The position numbers and the translations under genes are program-made. Of a stretch of DNA of 32,886 nucleotides, positions 19,868-27,361 are shown in pieces. The stretch's first letter is position 1, and each line of letters begins with the position of its first letter. Source of the stretch: a virus; IMG/VR virus record IMGVR_UViG_3300031602_000015, positions 1-32,886 of that record; one strand, given 5' to 3'. Below the pieces are notes generated by a model that saw only the letters and a list, made by a program, of their open reading frames with translations, was not told where the DNA came from and did not search any database.

Positions 19868-20146
19868 CTACTCTTCAAGGATAGTATTTAAGTCTGCTGG
19901 CGGCTCAATATAATCAGGGTTTATAGACCATGTACTATTGATGTATTTATACTTATCCCCAAACCAATCAGCGGGCGGGGCTACTCCCTCAACTAGAGTG
20001 GCGTTACTGGAATCCATGCAAGCAATGATTAATTCTAAAGAATCGGTTTCGCCAACATTTATTAGCTTAGATGTAATATCAACAGGAGTGTCATCAGCAA
20101 AGACAAACTTAGATAGTGATGTTGCGGTTTCTATAATTGTCTTCAT
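19868..20146 (-). CDS. Tail-fibre-linked protein, 92 aa
   Basis: ATG 20146 follows AAAGGATAA, which is also the end of the fibre gene, a good ribosome site. Beta-rich protein (SLSKFVFADDTPVDITSKLI) with PADWFGDKYKYINSTWSINP near residues 58-77, a W-F-G-x-K-Y-x-Y pattern I have seen in small proteins encoded directly after phage tail fibre genes. Probably a fibre chaperone or small fibre-tip protein; evidence is position and recalled pattern only. Confidence 0.65.
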   Translation of the reverse strand: MKTIIETATSLSKFVFADDTPVDITSKLINVGETDSLELIIACMDSSNATLVEGVAPPADWFGDKYKYINSTWSINPDYIEPPADLNTILEE

Positions 20147-20150
20147 TAAC

Positions 20151-23100
20151 TTATCCTTTAATAATAAAGCTGGTGGATGATATTGCCGTACCTGCTGTTA
20201 CATTTTCATATGAAGCAGTAAGCGCGAGAGAGCCATCCCCCTGAATATAATACTTCTTGCCCGCCGTAAGTCCCGACTGAGCATCATCTACGGAACCCAC
20301 AAGCTGAACTGTCGCTGTAGTCCCAGTAGAGTATGCGGCGTTAGATACTCCTATAAAGTTCTCTGAGGTCAGCGTGGTTGTGTAAGTCGCTGGGAAATAT
20401 GACATAGAGGATAAGTCATCCGTACTGGAGATATAACTAACTACTATTGACCTGCTTCCCGAAGCGTAGGTTAACTTTAGCGAGGTAGTCCCCCAATCAG
20501 TCGTGTTTGCGTCTGTCGCGAAGGTCGTACTAGCACCTACCGTCACAGATGTAGCCGACATAGTCATGTTTGCTATCTTGCAATTACTAGAGACAGTCCA
20601 TGCAATGATAGGAATTTGCAATGATTCGTCATAGGCCAGTTGAACCGCACCCACGCTGGTAGCAAAGATTACTGATGAATTAAAGGTGACGTTAGTGGAG
20701 TTGGTTGTCACTGTTCTGACATAAGCTGCTCCATTATAGTTATAAACCAAGCAGATTCTGGATACGCTAGGATTATAAACTAACTCAATCCTGCTTCTGC
20801 TTATATAAGACCCCATTGTCTGTGCGGTGGATGGGGTTAAGTATTGATTGCTACCACTTTGAACGCAAACCTGTGACTGGCCCAAAGCGGAAGAATTTGA
20901 ATACATGACCACTGATTTATTTGCGCCGACATCATAAGCTGCGCCAATATTCGTACCATATTGCGAAGATATTACAGTCTTAGTCCCGTAGGTCACTGTA
21001 GCGCCTACCATAGTAAAGATTGTCGAGTGGATATAGTTTGAGTCCGACCTATAGAAAACTGTAACTTGGTTTGTGCTTGAGTTATATACAGCTTTATGAT
21101 CCCAGACAGTGTTGCTTCCCGCGTATTGCGACTGACTGCCAACACTAATCGAACCGGAGCTTCCTACAGTTAGAGCCTGCGCCCTGCCGTATGCGCTACT
21201 GTTATACCAGCCAACTAGAAAGTTTTCTTGGTCTGGATTATAAATAATAAAGTTTGGAGAACCTATTTCTGCGGCTAGTTGAACAGGCGTTCCGTAGACA
21301 ACGGTTGTCCCAGTTTGTGTGATTGTCATTGCATATGGATAGCCGCTTGTCCACGGAAAGACTACAACTGTAACCTTATTTACTGGGTCATAGTCTTGCC
21401 AACATTTATATCGCGAAATATCAGTCGTAGAAAACAGGTTTTTTGCACCAAGACTTGAGCCTGATACAGTTTCAACTACCGCGCTAACTGTTCCGTTTGA
21501 ATTAACAACAACAGGGTCACCATCTGCTATAGCTCCAGATGCCGTAGCGGTAAGGCTTGGCGCTGCCGATATTTCACCCCACGATGCACTGGTAGCGTTT
21601 GTTGTTAAATACTTCCCCGCGTTTCCTGCTTGCGAGGGTATCTCGTCAGGGCTTGCGGCGCTTGTCCAGTTAGTGCCATCAGATGTCAGTACATTACCGC
21701 TCGTTCCTGCTGCTGTAATGCCTGTTCCTCCGTTAGCTGCCGGAAGTGTTCCTGTTACCCCAGAAGCTAAGTTAATATCCGCAAGCGTACCGCCGAGCGT
21801 TAAATCTCCAGAGCTTGTTACCGTGCCTGTTAGGGTTAGCCCGCTAACTGTTCCTGTGCCACCAACAGAGGTGACAGACCCAGACGCGTCTAGTTGCGTC
21901 TGTATGTTGGAAGTCACGCCGTCTGTGTAGTTAAGCTCAGTCGCTGTAGCTGTTAAGTCGCTTATCTGCGACACAGTAATGGACGTAGCTACCGGGGCAA
22001 CATTTGCCCATGAGGAGCCTGTATAGACCCTCATCACATTGCTTGAGGTATTGAAATATAACGCCCCAGTTAAAAGAGCGTTACCGTCATTATCTACCGA
22101 GGGGTCGGAGGACTTGTCACCAAGATAGCGATCATCAAAGTCATCATAGGTTGCCGCAGCAGCAGCCGCTGAACTTGCCGCAGCACTAGCAGATCCAGAT
22201 GCCGCAGTAGCAGAACCGGCAGCAGTAGTGGCAGAACCAGCCGAAGATGTAGCTGATCCCGCACTAGCCGTTGCTGAGTTGGCACTAGCCGTGGCGCTAT
22301 TGGCAGAGTCTGTTGCAGAGCCAGCACTGGCAGTTGCAGAGTTGGCGCTGGCCGTGGCGCTATTAGCCGCAGCCGTTTCGCTCGAAGCCGCAGCAGTAGC
22401 ACTATTCGCAGCAGCAGTTGCACTTCCACCAGCCGTGCTCGCAGAACCAGCAGCAGCGGTAGCAGAACCAGCCGAAGCAGTCGCAGAGTTGGCGCTATCC
22501 GTGGCAGAACTCGCACTATCAGTCGCAGAGTTAGCAGCATTAGTCTCTGAGGTAGCGGCAGCAGACGCGCTGTTAGAGGCAGCAGTAGCAGAACCAGCAG
22601 CAGCGGTGGCACTACCCGCAGCGGCAGTAGCAGAGCCAGCAGAAGCCGTGGCACTATTGGCGCTAGCGGTAGCAGAACCGGCAGCAGCAGATTCAGACGC
22701 AGCAGCAGCAGTTGCAGACCCAGCAGAAGCCGTGGCACTACCAGCCGCAGCAGTCGCACTAGCAGCAGCCGCAGCACTCGTTCCTACCCACCAGCTCGCG
22801 CTTGATGCGGGGACGTGGTTAAGGTTAGTCGCCTGAAGAGATGTGTATAGAATACCGTCCGTGCCGACCACGTTCTCATTAATTGCGTATGTTCTGGTAG
22901 ATAACCAAGCAAACGCCAGAGATGCCCAATATGCAGTAACTGTTGATGGATTTTGATTAAGATTAGTATTCTGTAAAGATTGGTACTGAGTCGTGCCGTA
23001 AGTAACAACATCCCCTACACTGTAAGTAATCCCCGCATTCCACTCTACTGAGTACAAGAGCGTCCAAAAGCCAGACGTAGTAGTAGGATTGTTATTCTGA

Positions 23101-23471
23101 TTGCCGTTAGCTAATGAACGATAGTAAACACCATCACTACCTATAACCACTGCGTTTGCTGAGTAGATTCTAGTTGCTACCCAAGCATCACCGAAGTTTG
23201 TTCCTGTCTCACCAATAGGATCTCTGACAAGGATCTGAACATTGTTTTTGTCAGTAAGGATGCCTTTAGCATTACCGTTAAAGAAGATGTTTGGCTGACG
23301 GCCTGCAGCAGTAAGGATAACTGGATTTGTGTTAGGAATGGTTAAGTTGATGTCTGCAAACGTAGTTTTAGCCGTAGTTGTGCCAGACTCGTAGAAGTAC
23401 AGCTTACCACCGCCTAGAGGATCGCCAGCGTCATCAAAATATTGTGCGTTTATTTCACCGAATCTAGCCAT
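20151..23471 (-). CDS. Tail fibre / receptor-binding protein, 1106 aa
   Basis: Modular. Residues 1-95 form a head- or tail-binding domain (YFDDAGDPLGGGKLYFYESG; NTNPVILTAAGRQPNIFFNG). Residues about 96-230 contain three copies of a CBM5/12-like chitin/sugar-binding repeat, each with a W, a Y-x-x-(G/N)-x-V-V step, Y-x-S-L and N-x-NP/HVP then W (e.g. ITYSVGDVVTYGTTQYQSLQ). Residues 232-440 are Ala/Ser/Thr heptads. Then come a short folded part with TELNYTDGVTSNIQTQLD and a C-terminal half of repeated beta segments such as SRICLVYNYNGAAYVRT and IPIIAWTVSSNCKIANM, suggesting a propeller or beta-solenoid, ending in a small cap (GKKYYIQGDGSLAL). Starts by TAATG overlap with the ejection gene. It should decide adsorption and host range. 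Confidence 0.85.
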   Translation of the reverse strand: MARFGEINAQYFDDAGDPLGGGKLYFYESGTTTAKTTFADINLTIPNTNPVILTAAGRQPNIFFNGNAKGILTDKNNVQILVRDPIGETGTNFGDAWVATRIYSANAVVIGSDGVYYRSLANGNQNNNPTTTSGFWTLLYSVEWNAGITYSVGDVVTYGTTQYQSLQNTNLNQNPSTVTAYWASLAFAWLSTRTYAINENVVGTDGILYTSLQATNLNHVPASSASWWVGTSAAAAASATAAAGSATASAGSATAAAASESAAAGSATASANSATASAGSATAAAGSATAAAGSATAASNSASAAATSETNAANSATDSASSATDSANSATASAGSATAAAGSASTAGGSATAAANSATAAASSETAAANSATASANSATASAGSATDSANSATASANSATASAGSATSSAGSATTAAGSATAASGSASAAASSAAAAAATYDDFDDRYLGDKSSDPSVDNDGNALLTGALYFNTSSNVMRVYTGSSWANVAPVATSITVSQISDLTATATELNYTDGVTSNIQTQLDASGSVTSVGGTGTVSGLTLTGTVTSSGDLTLGGTLADINLASGVTGTLPAANGGTGITAAGTSGNVLTSDGTNWTSAASPDEIPSQAGNAGKYLTTNATSASWGEISAAPSLTATASGAIADGDPVVVNSNGTVSAVVETVSGSSLGAKNLFSTTDISRYKCWQDYDPVNKVTVVVFPWTSGYPYAMTITQTGTTVVYGTPVQLAAEIGSPNFIIYNPDQENFLVGWYNSSAYGRAQALTVGSSGSISVGSQSQYAGSNTVWDHKAVYNSSTNQVTVFYRSDSNYIHSTIFTMVGATVTYGTKTVISSQYGTNIGAAYDVGANKSVVMYSNSSALGQSQVCVQSGSNQYLTPSTAQTMGSYISRSRIELVYNPSVSRICLVYNYNGAAYVRTVTTNSTNVTFNSSVIFATSVGAVQLAYDESLQIPIIAWTVSSNCKIANMTMSATSVTVGASTTFATDANTTDWGTTSLKLTYASGSRSIVVSYISSTDDLSSMSYFPATYTTTLTSENFIGVSNAAYSTGTTATVQLVGSVDDAQSGLTAGKKYYIQGDGSLALTASYENVTAGTAISSTSFIIKG
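22152..22778 (-). repeat. About 30 Ala/Ser heptad repeats (21-bp period) in the tail fibre gene
   Basis: Residues 232-440 of the fibre repeat the seven-residue unit G/N-S-A-T-A/D-S/A-A (for example GSATASA, NSATASA). DNA shows a GCA/GCC-rich 21-bp period with wobble variation, so it is maintained mostly at protein level. Such repeats are typical of long trimeric fibre shafts and are prone to recombinational length change. Confidence 0.85.
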
Positions 23472-25720
23472 TATCTCATTTCCTCATTAGTCGCTGCTGC
23501 TGTTCCTGCGCCGAGTGCGCCGCCAGTAGCTGGTATCTCTGGCCTTAATCTTCTTGCTCTTCCTGCAACGTCACTCACAATCGGAGCTGCTCCAGATAGA
23601 GCCACTCTTTCTTGTCCTGCTTGTTTTGCGCTTTGAACAAAAGCGCCACCAAAGTCAAGAAGAGCTTGAGCAAACCTTCCTCCAAATCCTCTCATCGTGT
23701 TTTCGAGTTGTTTTACAGCTCTACCCGTAGGCCCAGACCCAAGAGCTGTTCCACCAATAGGTTCAATAATTTTTGATACATTCATAATATCTTTGATAAA
23801 AGAAAGCTCATCTTTGTTAAAAATAACTTTAAGCTTATCCATTCCTATTCTTTTTAAAACAGACTCCAATCCTGCGCGAGTCATTTTTTGGCCTCCAAGT
23901 TCTCCTAATGGGCCTTTAAAAGCTTCATTCCTAATATAGTTTATAGTTTCTGCTCTTAGGTCTGACCATGCCTTAGCGCCTTCAGTGCTAATAAACTTAC
24001 CTCTGCCAACAATGTAATTTTTCAAAGCACGAAGATCAGATGACGTATATCCTTTCCCAGCAACAACTCTATTAAATACATTTTCAGAAGATATCTTTTC
24101 TTCTAACAAATCTCTTATTAAGCTTTTTTGATTTTTAGAAAATTTGCTTAATTGATCTGCATCTAATCCTCTCTTAAATTCTCTGTATGCGTCACGACCT
24201 CTCTTGTAAGCATCTCTTCCTAAAGCTCTTGTAACATCATCATCAAGAGCCTCTTTGACATCTCTTATTATAATGCGAGCAGTACCATTAGCTCCGTCAA
24301 ACAACTGGTTAGCATATTGTCTTACTATTTCTGCTTGTTGAGGTGTAACCATAACAGGCCCATCAGGAGCGGCTTTGCCTTTAGGTATATCAATTCCTAA
24401 ATCTTGCTTAACCTGACCTCTAAGAGCTTCGTATGTTCCAACAGACCTTTTATTTAATGGCTTGAATGTATGCAGCTTTTCTAAAAAACCACTAATATTA
24501 ACGCCAGCAGAACCTTCTAAAACCTCGTCTGCTTCTCTGTAGAGTTTGCCTATCTCATTGTCTAGCTTAGTAGCCTTAGCTATAACAGCAGTTTGTATAG
24601 GAGCAAGCTCAGAACTAACAACTCCACCTGTTTTTGCTTCTACAGTTTCAAATGCTTCACCAATTCTAATTTGTTGTTGTTCTAACGCAGTTGTTACTGG
24701 GCCTGTCTCTTTCGCCAAATCTTGTTGCTTTACAAAGTCATCAGTTGTGCGAGTAATTTGTGCTTTTGTAGGCGTTAATTTTAAACGCTTAAATAAATTA
24801 TATCTTTCAGCTTGAGCTTGAGTAGGCTTACCAGAAACTAAAAACTCATCCATCCTTTTTGTAAACTCAGCAATATCATCTGCGCTTCCAGACAGTCCTA
24901 AAGATCCTGTTTCAGCCAACTCCATAATTTCATCAAAAGCCGCGCTTTCTATATTTTCTGTGCTAGAGTTTTGCCTCATCTCTCTAATTGCTTCACGCTT
25001 AAACTGTCCAGTAGATTCATCAATTACGTTAGCTGGGCTTTGCTTGCCAGTAAGCCTAGAGTATACCTTTGATCCAAGATTAAATACGCCACGACCAAAC
25101 ACATCGCCAGCCATAACAATCAATGGAGTTGTAGCAAGCCTAGAAGTTTGTAAGTCTTCTCCTCTAATCGCTCTTTCTGCTACGTTGCCCATCTCTGTAG
25201 AAAGACCAATACCGCCTTGCTGCAAAGCACCTTTAACCAGTGTAGTCGCTGGAGAAGCCAGAAATGGAGCTGCTTCTTCTACAAAACCCATTACTCCTCT
25301 GCCAGCCCGACCAATATCACCAGCACTTAGACCGCCACGATTCAAGTAACGCTGTTCACCAGCGCGAGTTTGAACTGTTGGCCTTCCATATCGATCTTCG
25401 GATACCTGAGCGCCAGTATACTTGCCAAACATTCCTTCGCCTGAAGAAGATAATGGGCCAGAACTCAGTTGATCAATGTATGCTTGCGCCTCTCTTGGGT
25501 CTGTAGGCATCCGCAGAGCTGACTCTACTTCTGGAAAGTCTTCTTGGAAGCGCGGAGAAATAGCCTCTTGTACAGCGCCCATCATACCTTGGCGCGGTCT
25601 AATTAAACCGTCTTTGATAGCAGCATCAAGAAGAACTCTGGCATCTCCAGTAAGTTCTTGATCTCTGCCTGCGTCTACTATCTTTTGCAGATCAGAAACA
25701 ATTTCATTTTTAGTTGCCAT
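23471..25720 (-). CDS. DNA ejection protein, P22 gp16-like position, 749 aa
   Basis: Long, mainly helical protein. Features: an N-terminal acidic helical part, a Gly-rich linker around 90-145, a hydrophobic amphipathic section (VMGFVEEAAPFLASPATTLV) able to interact with membrane, extended coiled and basic helices (residues 200-640), and a Gly/Ala-rich C-terminus. No enzyme motif. It is the last of the set before the tail fibre, as gp16 is in P22 (609 residues), and such proteins leave the capsid first and build the channel through the cell envelope. TAATG overlaps at both ends. Family placement is by size, composition and position rather than by motif. Confidence 0.65.
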   Translation of the reverse strand: MATKNEIVSDLQKIVDAGRDQELTGDARVLLDAAIKDGLIRPRQGMMGAVQEAISPRFQEDFPEVESALRMPTDPREAQAYIDQLSSGPLSSSGEGMFGKYTGAQVSEDRYGRPTVQTRAGEQRYLNRGGLSAGDIGRAGRGVMGFVEEAAPFLASPATTLVKGALQQGGIGLSTEMGNVAERAIRGEDLQTSRLATTPLIVMAGDVFGRGVFNLGSKVYSRLTGKQSPANVIDESTGQFKREAIREMRQNSSTENIESAAFDEIMELAETGSLGLSGSADDIAEFTKRMDEFLVSGKPTQAQAERYNLFKRLKLTPTKAQITRTTDDFVKQQDLAKETGPVTTALEQQQIRIGEAFETVEAKTGGVVSSELAPIQTAVIAKATKLDNEIGKLYREADEVLEGSAGVNISGFLEKLHTFKPLNKRSVGTYEALRGQVKQDLGIDIPKGKAAPDGPVMVTPQQAEIVRQYANQLFDGANGTARIIIRDVKEALDDDVTRALGRDAYKRGRDAYREFKRGLDADQLSKFSKNQKSLIRDLLEEKISSENVFNRVVAGKGYTSSDLRALKNYIVGRGKFISTEGAKAWSDLRAETINYIRNEAFKGPLGELGGQKMTRAGLESVLKRIGMDKLKVIFNKDELSFIKDIMNVSKIIEPIGGTALGSGPTGRAVKQLENTMRGFGGRFAQALLDFGGAFVQSAKQAGQERVALSGAAPIVSDVAGRARRLRPEIPATGGALGAGTAAATNEEMR

Positions 25721-27315
25721 TAAAGAACCTCTGACGAATTGAGTCTATTAATTACTCTATCAAGTTCGCCTTCAGGCTGCATAAACGAAGGAACTCCTCC
25801 GGTTGGTATATCTATGTTAGGAATATAATCTTCCAAAGCTCCTTGTGTTCTTGCATCTATTAAAGCTTGATATTCATTTTCAGCCGCTTGTTGCTGTCTA
25901 ATAAAAGTTTCAAGAAGATTAATGTTTACAGTTTCATCTCTTCCTATACCAAACAAAGCCTTCTTTGCTCCTTTAACATCGTCATCTGTTGGCCTAACTT
26001 CTCCAGTAGCTTTAAGTCTTTCTCTAGCTGCAAATTCTGCAAAAGAATCAAGAGCCTCATCAAATTGACCTTGCTCCGAATAAGTTCCAAAAGGTAAAAA
26101 ACTAGCTAATTTTCTTCCAGCTCCAGAACCTTTTTCGCCAGACCTGAATGCGTTAAGAAATTGTTGTGCCGTTTCCATTCCTGTCATGCGATTAGCTCTT
26201 GCTTCAGCTAACTCATTTAACCTTTTCAAATTTGCTTTTTGTGCTTCAGTTTGAACCGGAGAAAGTTTGTCGGCGTCTACCGCTACTCTTCTTGCTTCTA
26301 CTGCCGCTTTTCTTGCTTCTTCTGCTGCGGCTCTTTCTTGTTGTAAGTCTTCTTGTTCTCGATCTGCCCTCGCAATTGCTGCTTGTTGAGAACTTAATCC
26401 AGCATACGGATTAACAGTTTCGGCAGGACGAGAACTCACTCCTTGTATAGGCCCAGCAGCGCTAAGAGTTGAGCTTGGCAGTGCATTGCCCAAACCGGAT
26501 ATCTCACCTCGCTGCCGCATCTGAGCAACTAGATCAAGGCTTAAACCAGCAAATGGGCCGTTTACATACTTCTCTACGCCGTCAATAGTAAAGGTTTGGT
26601 AATCAGCAGCACTTTCTGTGCTTGAAAGAATATTAGGCTCGCCTGTGCGCGTATTAATGGTTGCAGAAGATCCCGTAGGAATTCGATATTGCAGCATCTC
26701 TGCGTCAGTCATTGGCCTAATTGCATCTTGAGCCTCGCCTTGATAACCAGAGACGGTAGTTGCTGTTGGTGCGCCACCCATACGCCTACTGATCATCTGG
26801 CCTTGACCTGTAACGAACTTCGGATCAATAGTCTGCTCAGGCAAATTGTTAAGGAAGGTGTCGATCTCGCCCATTACTATGTCTGGCCTGCCGCCTATAA
26901 GAGCATCTCTTAGCATCTTGGTGTCTTCATAATCTTCGCCACCTTCTTCTAGCAAGTTCATGCGATCAACAAGGATGTCTACAGCTTTTGGCATATTCTC
27001 TTTTCTTATAGCATCTTGAATAGAATTTGCGTCCATAACTGTAGCTTGCAAAAGCTGCATATTTTTTTGCTGTCGCTGGTTTTCTCTGGATTCAAAAAAT
27101 TCGTCACCTCGGCCTACAGTAAGTGCGCCAAAGCCACGAGCAACAGTCCCTACCCTATCTGCAAAGCTAGGTTTTTCTCTAGGTATCGGCCTAAAATTAT
27201 CCTGAGATGAAACAGAGCGCGTAATAGGCTGTCTATTACTCTGGGTTCTTTGAGGAATTGCCCTAGAGATAGACACTGGCGCTCCTCCAAGCATTGTTTC
27301 AACTTCATCAGCCAT
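25720..27315 (-). CDS. DNA ejection protein, P22 gp20-like position, 531 aa
   Basis: Helical, polar protein with a disordered N-terminus (AIPQRTQSNRQPITRSVSSQ), a VGTVARGFGALTVGRGDEFF segment, a long Ala/Arg/Glu coiled coil at about residues 320-370 (QQERAAAEEARKAAVEARRV), and a C-terminal helical part with FLNAFRSGEKGSGAGRKLAS. No membrane helix, signal or catalytic motif. It lies between the Gly/Ala-rich 831-residue protein and the gp16-like protein, the place of gp20 in P22 (471 residues). Likely packaged in the head and ejected. ATG 27315 has AAGGA 9 nt upstream. Downstream overlap is TAATG with GAGG ahead. Confidence 0.6.
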   Translation of the reverse strand: MADEVETMLGGAPVSISRAIPQRTQSNRQPITRSVSSQDNFRPIPREKPSFADRVGTVARGFGALTVGRGDEFFESRENQRQQKNMQLLQATVMDANSIQDAIRKENMPKAVDILVDRMNLLEEGGEDYEDTKMLRDALIGGRPDIVMGEIDTFLNNLPEQTIDPKFVTGQGQMISRRMGGAPTATTVSGYQGEAQDAIRPMTDAEMLQYRIPTGSSATINTRTGEPNILSSTESAADYQTFTIDGVEKYVNGPFAGLSLDLVAQMRQRGEISGLGNALPSSTLSAAGPIQGVSSRPAETVNPYAGLSSQQAAIARADREQEDLQQERAAAEEARKAAVEARRVAVDADKLSPVQTEAQKANLKRLNELAEARANRMTGMETAQQFLNAFRSGEKGSGAGRKLASFLPFGTYSEQGQFDEALDSFAEFAARERLKATGEVRPTDDDVKGAKKALFGIGRDETVNINLLETFIRQQQAAENEYQALIDARTQGALEDYIPNIDIPTGGVPSFMQPEGELDRVINRLNSSEVL

Positions 27316-27340
27316 TTTATAAAATCCTTGTATAATCTAC

Positions 27341-27355
27341 GAGGCTATCAGCCTC
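27341..27355 (-). repeat. Hairpin between ejection genes
   Basis: GAGGCT and AGCCTC form a perfect 6-bp stem around a 3-nt loop, in the only sizeable gap (46 bp) of the ejection operon. No T-run follows, so RNA stabilisation or pausing is more likely than termination. It sits 26 nt ahead of the ATG of the 531-residue gene. Confidence 0.6.
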
Positions 27356-27361
27356 TTCAAA

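Noticed and set aside
22228-22836. Long open frame (about 200 codons) on the plus strand inside the tail fibre gene
   Set aside because: It is almost only Ala, Val, Leu and Glu, the antisense image of the Ala/Ser heptad repeat, with no independent ribosome site or neighbours.
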